NCBI GenBank assembly: GCA_031315995.1
Contig: JALDRG010000002.1
Span: 248,001-312,000 of the forward strand
DNA: 64,000 nt
Source: Nitrospira sp.
Lineage (GTDB): Bacteria > Nitrospirota > Nitrospiria > Nitrospirales > Nitrospiraceae
Direction of reading: 5' to 3'
Of the stretch, positions 9,813 through 19,675 are shown in pieces; position 1 is the stretch's first letter; every line of letters starts with the position of its first letter. The notes under the pieces are model-generated. The model saw nothing but the letters and a program-made list of their open reading frames with translations, did no database searches and was not told the origin of the DNA. The translations under genes and the position numbers were made by a program.

Positions 9813-12800
9813 GAAAAGTACCGGCTCCGTGGATCGATCGCAACATTGGCACCGATATTCGAACTCGGAAGACCTCCGGGCGATCCTCCACCGAACCCGC
9901 AAGTCGCACAGTCGCCGAAGTTTCCTTGGCTCATGTTGATGAGGAGGCCGAACGGACTACCGCCGTCGCGTCCTGAGCCCATGTGCACGACGATACCGAA
10001 CGCCAATCCTTCTCCCAATGAGCCGAACTTATTGACTGTTTGGTTCGCACCGGACGCAGCGGTTCCGATGATCGGCTCTTGATACGCACTCCCTGTCTTA
10101 TAGAAGAGTGCCCAGAGTCGGCTTGTTCCGGAAGAAACGCAGATGTCATTCGTCGGGATAAAGGTGGGAAAAAATACCACCCCTCCGAATACCGTCGGAC
10201 TACTCACCGCCCGTTCACCGATGCCGTATGGAACCGGCTGCGACGGTGGGTTGGCCGGTTCGACTAACTTAGTTACCCATCCGTCCTTGCTCTGCACCAG
10301 TCCGATCAACCCGGTAAAGGTCGTCGCGCCAGTGACCCCGGACACCTGATTGGTGCCGCTTGCCTGCCCGCAATCGCCGATCCCGACCACACAGACCGTG
10401 GCATTCGAGACATCCACGAGATCATTGACCATGCAGTTAAGCGGACCGGCCGATTGATTGCACCCGGCATTGAGCACCGAGTCTTTTAACCCAACGAAGT
10501 ACTGGGTCGACACATCCGTCTTATCGGACTTGCTGTAATATCGCCCGCTGCCCGCAAAAACCCACACATTGGCGGCATCGTCAACCGTAACGGATGGGGC
10601 AGTCGCAACCGGACCCATCTCCGCCCCGGACACAAACGTATCCAACATCTCGGTGGGCACGCGGCCACCTCCTGACGCAATGCCCCACTGAGCAGGATTG
10701 GTGACCGTGCCGAACTTTGCCGTGACTCCCCCGGCTCCCATGGTCAAACGATACATCTTCCCACGCCAGGGCAGAGCACCATCATTGATCACGCGCCCGA
10801 AATAGACCACGTCATGACGATAATCGAGGTCTCGATCGAATGCCGTCATATCCCCAAGATAGGAATTCCAGGACCCCACCGTATACGTTGTCACTAGGCT
10901 ATTGCTGCTACCTGGTCCTGTGGCGAGATCGATAACAAAGATCTTTGCGGCTTGCGCCACGCTGGCGTCATACCCAGTCGGGCCAGACCCGACCACCATA
11001 TGCCACTTCGCATTCGTATTACTCGCCTTCGCGTCGGCGGCTGGATTCACGCGGACCACGGCCGGCACACTGGTCGTGAGCCCCAAATTCGGACTGCTGA
11101 ATGACCAGAGCAGTTTTGGGGCATCCGGATTGGTGATATCCATCGCAAAATACGAACTATAGAAGGTGTAATCCGTTCCGCTGACATTGACCGTCATCGG
11201 GGGCGCACCGGTCCCGGCCACACAGGCGCCGCAACTCCCACCCATTCTGAATCCGCCGATCAAGATCGTGCCCCATCCGTTGGGATGATCGGTATCCGCA
11301 GTGAAGATCCGCACATCCGCCACTTTGAGCGGCAGGTCGACATAGTAGGCATGTTGGTAGTCGGCACGGCTTAAAAACTCAAGCTGCGGAAGGAGTTCAT
11401 AGGGCACAAACCCCCACAACTCATCCCCCAATGGGGCTCCGCTGGAATTGTCCGACGGAGCCGTGGTGAACCAGCCGTGTTCAGTCGTATTCGCGGGAGC
11501 GGAGGCACTCACATCGTCGCCGGGGTGGTAATAGCCGGCGTTGAACGCATGCAGCATCCCGTCGTTTCCCCCGACATACGCCACCTGTCTGCGGTTGTAC
11601 CACTTCTGGAGAAACGCCGAATAACTCTGATCTCCGTAGATTGCGTCATGGCGATCCCTGGGCCCTGCCACAACGGTCGGGGTCGAGTGAATCACATCCC
11701 CCAGTTTCCAGACTTTTAACGTTCCGCTCCCGGCCGGAACCTGGAGACGGCGATCCCTAGTTCCAGCTTGTTCCAGACAAGTGGCCGGATCACAACCGCG
11801 CACAAAATTAATGATCTTGGTTCCCTCGGCACTCGACGTCGCGCGAAGATATGGTCGAAGGGTCGTCTCGTTCGTCGTTGAAAATGCCATCTGCTCACCG
11901 GAATCAACCACCCCGTCATGATCCGAGTCGACCCAGGTGAGGATGGTACGAGTTGAGGAATCCTTCAAAGCCAGCCGTTTACCGGCTTCCCAGATTGGAA
12001 GGATGTCGCTCAACAATTGCCCGCAGGGATTGCAGTCGGCCACCGTCACTTGGTTGTCGCCATTTTGGTCGTTCGGCAACCCGTCTCCGTCGCTATCGAC
12101 ATATTTATCGACTTTTACGGAATTCGATACCGAATCAAAGCGCGTCTTGATGATCTTGTCGACCTTGTAGTCGAGACGACCATCTTGATTTGTATCCTCA
12201 CGGGTATTGCCGAAGGTATCGATGAACAGGGCCTGCGTATAGCCCGTCCATTTCACGTCACTGAGCGTGGAGGGTTCGATCGTGCTGGGATAGAAATAGG
12301 ATTGGTACAACGCGCCTTCGCCGGTCGAGGCCGTCGCCAGCACGGAGACGGACGAACCCGAAGCGCTCCGCCTGAGAATACTCGCGATCGTTGCCAGGAG
12401 CTTATCCTGCAGGTCATCCACATTGGAGGATTCAAAATAAGCATCCGGAATGCCGTCTGGCGTTGCCGCCCCAGTGAGATTGTTCTCCTTGTCCCACTCG
12501 CTGGTTTGCGGAATACCGTCTCCGTTCGAATCCTCGAATCCGCCCAACCGAGCGGTTTGAGCCAGAATCCCTCGGCCATTTATGTTTCCAAAGGCGAAGA
12601 ATGAGTACACCGTCAGGCTCTGAGTGCCGGCGATGCAGTGCCCGGTCACCCCTAACCCTGCGATCGTACCATCACTCGTACCACTACAAGGGCGCAGATC
12701 GCTCGTATGAGCCCAATAGGCCACATCATCCAAATAGTGGCTGCCGCTGTCGGCATAGTCGGTCTTGTGCTCGGCGAGCAAATCGCTGAACGGCGTCGCC

Positions 12801-14212
12801 GCATTCGTATTGCACGTTCCATTAATCGGGCGCGGAGGCGCTGCGCTATCACTCCCATTGCAATGCTGCCCATGGTGAGTATGCGCGTAGTCCTGGAGTC
12901 CCGTCGGAATATTCTGGTCTTGGGTCGGTTCGCCGTCTGTAAACACAATCACAAACGTTCGGCAACAGGCCACGACCTGAGAACTCGCGGACCAGGGCGG
13001 CGTATGGTTTTGTCCAAAAAAATATGGATCGCGGCCGCAGGCATTTGTGATGTATCCTGCCGGACAAGTTTCAGAGCCGACCAATGCCGTTACTTCACTC
13101 GTTCCAATGGATCCAGCGCCGTTCGTGGCAAAATTGACGCCATTCGAAATCCCTCCCGAGAACGCAATCGGATAGACATAGCCGGTCGCGAAGGTGGATT
13201 GGATCTGCGCGACATAGCGGGCCGTTTCATACAACGCCTCACTGAGAGGAGTCCAGGTCGAGGGATATGACTCCTGGACCGCATCGACCATGGCGGCTGT
13301 GTTCGTCGTGAATGTTTCAACTCCAGTTCCTGACCAATCGATAGACTGGCGCGACCCGGCCCCGACCAGCATGCGCGCGCCTTCACTGCTGGACTTAAAC
13401 TCCACTAACCCGAACCGTGCTTTGCTTCCGATTTGCTGAACAACACCGGTCGGTTCGGTCGAATACCCGACTTTCAATTCGTATTTACGAACACTGAATG
13501 AATCGCCGCAGTTGTTATTGAAGGACGTATCGTTATCGACGCAGAAATATGCGCTGTCCACACCAATCGAAATCGTTGCTGGATTACTCCCTCTGTCGGC
13601 TGATGGTATTCGTCCCACATAGGTGTTCGCGCCGGTACCGCCGCCATAGTTGACGTCAGCGCGTTCCGTATTCACCCCTTGTGCCTGCGCACGAACGGTT
13701 TTCAGAGCCGGCGTCCCGCTGCTTGGGCACGTTCCATCCGTCGCCCTAGCACTGAAACAGTCTCCGCCGATCATCGCGCGCTTTACCGCGTCGAAGCGGC
13801 GCAAGGTGGCCCAGTTTAGGAAATTCCCATCCCACTCCGTATCCGGACAGGCGGTAGCCACTGTCGCCTTGCCGGTCCCATTTTCGAACCGAACATCAGT
13901 CGTGTCATAGACATAACAGCGCAACGAATCAAAGTACCCGGAGTATCGTGTAGTGTTGGTCCATGTCGTTGTCGTTGAGGTACTGCCATCCGCCAATGTT
14001 CCGCACGACGTCGATTCACAGGCTCGATTGCTCATGCTGCCTGAATTGTCCATCACGACAATGATATTAGGTGTGGTCGCATTCGACACGAAGGCCGGTA
14101 CGGCGGTGTAGTCGGCATTGGAAACGACCGCTGCTGCATCCCCGGGTCTCAGCAGGGCAGCACTCAGGCTTCCGGCCACCAGCATCACAGCAACAAGGGT
14201 TCGTCGATTCAT
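9797..14212 (-). CDS. pilY1: Type IV pilus tip-associated protein PilY1
   Basis: N-terminal vWA with MIDAS (VVMDNSGSMS), C-terminal beta-propeller with DRDLDYRHDVVYFG; clustered with minor pilins. Confidence 0.9.
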   Translation of the reverse strand: MNRRTLVAVMLVAGSLSAALLRPGDAAAVVSNADYTAVPAFVSNATTPNIIVVMDNSGSMSNRACESTSCGTLADGSTSTTTTWTNTTRYSGYFDSLRCYVYDTTDVRFENGTGKATVATACPDTEWDGNFLNWATLRRFDAVKRAMIGGDCFSARATDGTCPSSGTPALKTVRAQAQGVNTERADVNYGGGTGANTYVGRIPSADRGSNPATISIGVDSAYFCVDNDTSFNNNCGDSFSVRKYELKVGYSTEPTGVVQQIGSKARFGLVEFKSSSEGARMLVGAGSRQSIDWSGTGVETFTTNTAAMVDAVQESYPSTWTPLSEALYETARYVAQIQSTFATGYVYPIAFSGGISNGVNFATNGAGSIGTSEVTALVGSETCPAGYITNACGRDPYFFGQNHTPPWSASSQVVACCRTFVIVFTDGEPTQDQNIPTGLQDYAHTHHGQHCNGSDSAAPPRPINGTCNTNAATPFSDLLAEHKTDYADSGSHYLDDVAYWAHTSDLRPCSGTSDGTIAGLGVTGHCIAGTQSLTVYSFFAFGNINGRGILAQTARLGGFEDSNGDGIPQTSEWDKENNLTGAATPDGIPDAYFESSNVDDLQDKLLATIASILRRSASGSSVSVLATASTGEGALYQSYFYPSTIEPSTLSDVKWTGYTQALFIDTFGNTREDTNQDGRLDYKVDKIIKTRFDSVSNSVKVDKYVDSDGDGLPNDQNGDNQVTVADCNPCGQLLSDILPIWEAGKRLALKDSSTRTILTWVDSDHDGVVDSGEQMAFSTTNETTLRPYLRATSSAEGTKIINFVRGCDPATCLEQAGTRDRRLQVPAGSGTLKVWKLGDVIHSTPTVVAGPRDRHDAIYGDQSYSAFLQKWYNRRQVAYVGGNDGMLHAFNAGYYHPGDDVSASAPANTTEHGWFTTAPSDNSSGAPLGDELWGFVPYELLPQLEFLSRADYQHAYYVDLPLKVADVRIFTADTDHPNGWGTILIGGFRMGGSCGACVAGTGAPPMTVNVSGTDYTFYSSYFAMDITNPDAPKLLWSFSSPNLGLTTSVPAVVRVNPAADAKASNTNAKWHMVVGSGPTGYDASVAQAAKIFVIDLATGPGSSNSLVTTYTVGSWNSYLGDMTAFDRDLDYRHDVVYFGRVINDGALPWRGKMYRLTMGAGGVTAKFGTVTNPAQWGIASGGGRVPTEMLDTFVSGAEMGPVATAPSVTVDDAANVWVFAGSGRYYSKSDKTDVSTQYFVGLKDSVLNAGCNQSAGPLNCMVNDLVDVSNATVCVVGIGDCGQASGTNQVSGVTGATTFTGLIGLVQSKDGWVTKLVEPANPPSQPVPYGIGERAVSSPTVFGGVVFFPTFIPTNDICVSSGTSRLWALFYKTGSAYQEPIIGTAASGANQTVNKFGSLGEGLAFGIVVHMGSGRDGGSPFGLLINMSQGNFGDCATCGFGGGSPGGLPSSNIGANVAIDPRSRYFSWTNM

Positions 14213-14289
14213 GCGTTCTTCCTCCTTATCTCAAGCAGGACAACAGCCGACAATTTCCGGCTACGAGTTGAGACAAGACCTTTCATGCT

Positions 14290-14610
14290 CTATTGCGGTA
14301 ACATGACCACCATTTTGTCAATGTGGCCTTCTTTGAGATGAAACTTGACGAGCGAGGTCGGAATGATCCGCTCGAGTTCAAGTAGTTCTCCTTCGTGATT
14401 CACCACCACCACCATGGACTTCAACACATAGCTCCGACCGTCGATCCGAATCGTCGATCCCTGCACCTCATCGATCACGCCGGACTGAAACCCGACCGTT
14501 GAAAACGGCATGGTGATGTCGGTCTGTGCCAAACTGAGGGATGGCATAGAGGCCAGCACCAGTACCACTACGCCGAGTGCCCCGATGATGAGTGTGCGCT
14601 TCATCGCCAT
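14290..14610 (-). CDS. Small exported protein of unknown function inside pilus operon
   Basis: 106 aa, signal peptide ending LSLAQ, between pilY1 and pilX with the same orientation. Confidence 0.7.
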   Translation of the reverse strand: MAMKRTLIIGALGVVVLVLASMPSLSLAQTDITMPFSTVGFQSGVIDEVQGSTIRIDGRSYVLKSMVVVVNHEGELLELERIIPTSLVKFHLKEGHIDKMVVMLPQ

Positions 14611-14620
14611 ACGCTCCCCC

Positions 14621-15268
14621 TCAGTTGATTTTCTTCACACATGTGTCGCCGTCCAAACACCCATACACCGACGTGACTGTGCTATTGGAACCGGTCGCCG
14701 CATTGCTGGCCACACAGGTAATGCGATAGACATGCTCGGTTGCCGGCGTCCCAGTTCCTTGCGCACTTTTCGCATGTGTATAGAGAAGATCGATATCGCC
14801 GTTGATGGTGAACCCGGGCAGATTCGTCATGACAAAGTTCGGGTCCGCATTCGCAGAATCAGCAAAATTCACGGCGGGTGTATTTGCCGGAGCCGGCGAC
14901 GGAAGGTCGTAGGCATATATCTCGGCGTAGAGCGTGCTCGCATTCGCCGCTGGAACCGGACCAGTCGGCGCGACGAACGAGGCCGGGAGCACTCCTGGAG
15001 GCGATAGCGTTTGCTGAATGATATTGACGGCGAGGCCTTCGCATGAATCCGCTGCCGCCACCACCGCTTCCGTACTGCGAAAAAATCCCGCCATCCGATT
15101 CTCCATGCTGGTCACGGTAATGGAGGCGATGCCGAGTATGGTGAGAATCAACAACATCAACATCACCGTGAGCAACGCGATGCCCCGCTGATTCTTCACC
15201 CCGGTAGTTTTTTGCTCGTGCCCCGCATGGGTCGTGCCCGGTCGCAGATTCATCACAGCGTCTCTCAT
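14621..15268 (-). CDS. pilX: PilX-like minor pilin / pilus assembly protein
   Basis: NQRGIALLTVMLMLLILTILGIASITVTSMENRMAG N-terminus typical of PilX; stop/start overlap TAATG with upstream pilW. Confidence 0.85.
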   Translation of the reverse strand: MRDAVMNLRPGTTHAGHEQKTTGVKNQRGIALLTVMLMLLILTILGIASITVTSMENRMAGFFRSTEAVVAAADSCEGLAVNIIQQTLSPPGVLPASFVAPTGPVPAANASTLYAEIYAYDLPSPAPANTPAVNFADSANADPNFVMTNLPGFTINGDIDLLYTHAKSAQGTGTPATEHVYRITCVASNAATGSNSTVTSVYGCLDGDTCVKKIN

Positions 15269-16374
15269 TACAGGTTTCTCGGCTGAATCGTGCGGATCAT
15301 CACTCGCCGACGTTGTTGCTGATAGACGCTGGCGTCATAGGTTGAATCCGTCGATGGATTATGGTCACCGACGATCACAGGGCCCATGGTGTTGACGGCT
15401 TTGCTTCCCTTCTCATCAAGGCCGTCATCCGCGTTCACCGGTCTGACAACCAAGCTGACTTGCGCCATTCTGATTTTATCCGGCGTCCATGGCGTAATCG
15501 CCCATGCGCTGTTGGAGACAAAATCTCCCTGCGTGAACGTCGGGAAACCCGAAGATGAGGATGCATCGTGATCATCTACGACCCCGTCAGGAAACAAGGG
15601 ATTGGGAGCGGCCTGATTACACCCGTCACAGGCGTAGGTGACCTGTAAGTCTTCTACACCGTCGACAAGAGGCACATTGTTGCGTACCAGGCAGGGGGTA
15701 TTACTTCCGCAGGTGGCCGGCGTATTCGCCACGACTTGATACCGCACACACTGCATCAAATACACAGGCGTCCCGATCGGAAATTGTCCATCAACGAAGT
15801 TTCCAGTACCGAACCCAAGTGAAGTCGCGTTGACGACCTGCACCGTTTTTGACAATGCCCCTCCGATGGAAATCGTGGATCCCACGACAAGACCCTGCGC
15901 CACCATCTCGGTAATGGCGGCCCCAGACAGGCTAATGGCGTTGTCGTACGTTCGATTGTTCGGCGTTCCCCCGACCGCCGCCGTCAGCGTCCATCCCGCA
16001 GTATTCACCGGCAGCACCATCGACACCGCATCTGGTCCGGTATCGGCGCCGGTCGGCGTTTGGTCCTGAGGGAGCAGTCCCACCGGCTTGACGATGGCGC
16101 CGATGGTGGCATTGCATGCGCCCACCGATCTCGTGGATGGATCGGTGGCGTTATAGTTGTAGCCGGCCAACTTGATATCTCGACCGATCAAGTCGATGGC
16201 CAATCGAACGTTCTGCTGCGTATCCGCCACCTGCGTATTGACGATGTTGGCACGATTCGAGGTGACCACCGTGGTCATCGTCGCCGTCACGATGACCACC
16301 GTGATTAAGACAGCTGCCATCAGCTCGACTAGCGTAAAGCCCTGCTGGTTCGATTCGAGTCTAGACATAGTCAT
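15268..16374 (-). CDS. pilW: PilW-like minor pilin
   Basis: QQGFTLVELMAAVLITVVIVTATM prepilin signal; start chosen at MTMSRLESNQQ rather than the ORF's first Met. Confidence 0.85.
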   Translation of the reverse strand: MTMSRLESNQQGFTLVELMAAVLITVVIVTATMTTVVTSNRANIVNTQVADTQQNVRLAIDLIGRDIKLAGYNYNATDPSTRSVGACNATIGAIVKPVGLLPQDQTPTGADTGPDAVSMVLPVNTAGWTLTAAVGGTPNNRTYDNAISLSGAAITEMVAQGLVVGSTISIGGALSKTVQVVNATSLGFGTGNFVDGQFPIGTPVYLMQCVRYQVVANTPATCGSNTPCLVRNNVPLVDGVEDLQVTYACDGCNQAAPNPLFPDGVVDDHDASSSSGFPTFTQGDFVSNSAWAITPWTPDKIRMAQVSLVVRPVNADDGLDEKGSKAVNTMGPVIVGDHNPSTDSTYDASVYQQQRRRVMIRTIQPRNL

Positions 16375-16388
16375 GCCCCACGCTGCGC

Positions 16389-16913
16389 CTATTCCGGCGC
16401 GACCATCGTCGTAAATACCGCGGTCTTGGTCCGAACCGTGCTCACATCCGACTGCCGGGTCTGCCAACTCACCGTAACGGTAACCAGGAAACGGTTCATC
16501 GTGACCGGATTGGCCGTGGGATCCGGATCGAGACGGGTTGCGGTGACTAGCCCAGCGGCACCCTGCAGACCGGAACCAGCCATGAGCGCTTGCCATTGCA
16601 CGCAATCACCCAAGGCCATGCGTTGCGTACTCGCGCTCTGTGCGCAGGCCGCAGCAGTGTTGGTATTGTGGTAATCCAAGACACGTTGCCGGTTGTTTTG
16701 AATCCGCTCTGCCATATCGGCGGCGAGATTTGTGACGCGCGACAGGTCGTTGGCATCGACATTCTTTCCCAGCGACATCCCTGAGAGACCAGCCAATCCC
16801 AGCAGTCCGACCGACAGCACACCCGCCGCCACCATCACTTCCAACAGCGTAAAACCCTGCTGCAGGGTCGCGATTAGCCTTACCGAGCTATGTGGCGCCA
16901 TCACCTGTTTCAT
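16389..16913 (-). CDS. pilV: PilV-like minor pilin
   Basis: LQQGFTLLEVMVAAGVLSVGLLGLAGLSG prepilin signal; start at MKQVMAPHSS. Confidence 0.85.
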   Translation of the reverse strand: MKQVMAPHSSVRLIATLQQGFTLLEVMVAAGVLSVGLLGLAGLSGMSLGKNVDANDLSRVTNLAADMAERIQNNRQRVLDYHNTNTAAACAQSASTQRMALGDCVQWQALMAGSGLQGAAGLVTATRLDPDPTANPVTMNRFLVTVTVSWQTRQSDVSTVRTKTAVFTTMVAPE

Positions 16914-16920
16914 TTGGTCT

Positions 16921-17472
16921 CTACGGGCACGTCGCGTGAGCACACCAGTTCACCTTGCCTGACGGAGTGACGAGCACGGAATAGATCATGCCCTGTTGAG
17001 ACACCAGCGTGAGCGGTACATTCGCAGCCGATCCGCTCAACCCCTGCTGAGTAAATTGAACCGTCGGACCACCCGTGAAGGCGACGACGGTCTGCGGCAA
17101 CACCACAGGCGTTAACGCGCCCCCGAAATCGACATTCACCTTGCCGGACACGAGGGCCAAGGTCACAGTGACGGCAAGGTTCCGATTCATCGCCGCCATA
17201 CGAGCCAGGTTCAGACTGCCGGCCAATTCCGTTGTGGCTTGCTTCAGCTGGTAGCGCGCTTTCCATTGTAGGTAGTTGGGGATGGCCACCATCGCCAGGA
17301 TGCCGACAATCGCAACCGCAATCATCACCTCGATCAGGGTGAAACCCTTCCGACAGCGGACAGCGGAGGACCATCGATGATGGTTAGAGACACACATGGC
17401 AACAGCCAGATGAGCAAGTGCCATGCCGATGATTTCCTCCTCGAATCGCGGGCTAACAGATTGATATTTCAA
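16921..17472 (-). CDS. FimT/GspH-like pseudopilin
   Basis: CRKGFTLIEVMIAVAIVGILAMVAIPNYLQWKARYQLKQA prepilin signal and GspH-type body; start uncertain. Confidence 0.85.
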   Translation of the reverse strand: MKYQSVSPRFEEEIIGMALAHLAVAMCVSNHHRWSSAVRCRKGFTLIEVMIAVAIVGILAMVAIPNYLQWKARYQLKQATTELAGSLNLARMAAMNRNLAVTVTLALVSGKVNVDFGGALTPVVLPQTVVAFTGGPTVQFTQQGLSGSAANVPLTLVSQQGMIYSVLVTPSGKVNWCAHATCP

Positions 17473-17784
17473 GTCCGTTCATCATAAAGAGCGTACAATT
17501 CCGAGCGTTCTAGGATCACACCGATGACAATTTTTGTCGGATTTCTGGCGTTTTTTATCCAGAACGACAGGCAAGGATTACGTCATTCGTGAAACGTAAC
17601 GACGTCTCAACCTGGTCCTTGAGGCTGGCGCGACAGGAACATCAAACCCCGAGGTGAGATGCGGGTCGAACAGGCAGTGGCTGGGGACTCACTCGCGAAC
17701 ATTCCTACGGGCAGGAACTGCGCTTAATGGAGAGAACCACGACGAGGCGAGCAGCGGGACAGCCGAGATACGGATGCGACGCCG

Positions 17785-19572
17785 TTATTTGATCGCCACT
17801 GCCCGCACTTGTTTATAGGTGGTCAAGCCTTGAAGGATTTTTTCGATGCCGTCTTGCACCAATGTCCTCATGCCTTCGTTCTTCGCGAGCGTCAACAGCT
17901 CTCCGGTGCGCGCCCTGGCCTGAATCAGCGCTTTCATGGCATCAGACACCACCATCAGCTCATGGATGGGGACTCGTCCACGGTAACCGGTTTGATTACA
18001 CGCGTCACACCCCTGACCACGATACAGTGTGAATTCAGGATCGTACGCGAGTTGCAGATGCTCCCACTCCATCACCCCAAAGGTCTGCACCAGCTCATCA
18101 TATTCACGGCGAGTGGGGTGGTAGGCCTCCCGACAGCTGGGACAGATGCGCTTGCACAAACGCATCGCCAACACGCCCACCATGGCATCTGAAAAATTGA
18201 ACGGGTCACACCCCAGATCGAGCAATCGCACGACGGTCTCCACGGCGCTATTCGTATGGATGGTGCTGAAGACGAGATGGCCGGTCAGCGACGCTTCAAT
18301 GGCGATATCCGCCGTCTCCTTGTCGCGCATTTCTCCGATCATAATCACGTCCGGATCCGCCCGCAGGAAGGCCCTCATGGTCGTGGCAAAGGTCAGACCG
18401 ATCTTGGGATGAACTTGCACCTGCCGCAATCCATCCTGCGTGATTTCGATAGGATCTTCTGCTGTCCAGATCTTTCGTTCATCGGTATTGATCGAAGCCA
18501 AAATGGCGTGCAAGGTCGTCGTTTTTCCTGAGCCGGTCGGACCGGCGCATAGGACGATGCCATGCGGTTTTTGAGCTAACTCTCCCACAAGCCGGCGAGT
18601 TCGGTCACTGAATTCAAGCTCTTCCAGCCGACGAGGCCCGTTGGCGGTCAGCAAGCGAATCACCACATCTTCATTAAAGCCCGACGTGGGAAGGGTGGCG
18701 ACACGCAGTTCGATCTCTTGCCCGGTGCTCAGCTTAAACCGGATTTTCCCATCCTGCGGCTTCCGCCGCTCGGCAATATCCAAATTGGCCATAATCTTCA
18801 GGCGAGAGACGATGGCACGGCGATAGGCCGCCGGAATCTTCATATAGGTAAAGCAGGTCCCGTCGACGCGGAAACGTACTGCGGTTTCCTTTCGGTCGGC
18901 ATAGGGCTCGATGTGAATATCCGAGGCCCCGCGACGATAGGCGTCTGTAATGATCTGGTTGGCGAGGCGGACGATGGCCGAATCGTTTTCCGTGATTGCA
19001 GCAATCGAGGCATTTTGTTGTTCCTCTACCTGGGCTTCACTGACCAACTCTCCAAGGATGTCGGAGATCGCATCGCCTGATTCCCGCCCCTGAACGACAC
19101 TCAACAATCGTTCGATATCGCAGCGGAGTCCGACGCGATAGGACAGGGCCTGCCCTGGAAACGCTCGCCGCACATCGAAAAGCTTGTCAGGATTGTGCGG
19201 GTCGTCGATCAGGATTTCGACTCCGTTGCCATGCCGCCTCAGCGGAACCCAATGATTCATCCGAAGATAATCCAGGCTGAGATCCTTGACCAACTCTCGC
19301 TCCATGACCGTGCGCTCGTCATAGGCGAGAAACGGGCAGCGATAGAATTCCGCCAGCGCAGCACCGATCGCCGGTTTGGGAATCCGATACCGCTCCATGA
19401 GCACAGTGGCCAAGTCGAGCCGCTTTCGAACGGCTTCGGACGTGGCAAGCACCAGCTCTTCCTGCTGCAGAAAACCCTGCTCGACGAGCTGCTGGTAGGG
19501 GTTGACAGCTGAATATCTCGGAGCCTGCACAGACTCGCTAGCCGGTACCGTGGCACGCATGGCACGACTCAT
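17785..19572 (-). CDS. pilB: Type IV pilus/type II secretion ATPase PilB/GspE
   Basis: LCAGPTGSGKTTTLHAIL Walker A, MIGEMRDKETADIAIEASLTGHLVFSTIHTN, tetracysteine CPSC...CDAC; start at MSRAMRATV. Confidence 0.92.
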   Translation of the reverse strand: MSRAMRATVPASESVQAPRYSAVNPYQQLVEQGFLQQEELVLATSEAVRKRLDLATVLMERYRIPKPAIGAALAEFYRCPFLAYDERTVMERELVKDLSLDYLRMNHWVPLRRHGNGVEILIDDPHNPDKLFDVRRAFPGQALSYRVGLRCDIERLLSVVQGRESGDAISDILGELVSEAQVEEQQNASIAAITENDSAIVRLANQIITDAYRRGASDIHIEPYADRKETAVRFRVDGTCFTYMKIPAAYRRAIVSRLKIMANLDIAERRKPQDGKIRFKLSTGQEIELRVATLPTSGFNEDVVIRLLTANGPRRLEELEFSDRTRRLVGELAQKPHGIVLCAGPTGSGKTTTLHAILASINTDERKIWTAEDPIEITQDGLRQVQVHPKIGLTFATTMRAFLRADPDVIMIGEMRDKETADIAIEASLTGHLVFSTIHTNSAVETVVRLLDLGCDPFNFSDAMVGVLAMRLCKRICPSCREAYHPTRREYDELVQTFGVMEWEHLQLAYDPEFTLYRGQGCDACNQTGYRGRVPIHELMVVSDAMKALIQARARTGELLTLAKNEGMRTLVQDGIEKILQGLTTYKQVRAVAIK

Positions 19573-19675
19573 GGGGACCTGTTCCTTTCTGAATGCCGTG
19601 GATATGGTTCGTCTACTTCGTCTGCGTTGACCTACAGGACGGCAGCATGACCGCGTCAACCGAACAGCTTGAACT

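Noticed and set aside
16375-16605. Long N-terminal extension of the pilW ORF
   Set aside because: Extension precedes the prepilin signal and overlaps pilV; real start is at MTMSRLESNQQGF.
17473-17784. Intergenic inverted repeat TTCTGG...CCAGAA and possible sigma54 promoter for pilin set 1
   Set aside because: Only a 6-bp stem; no convincing GG-N10-GC element found on the minus strand.
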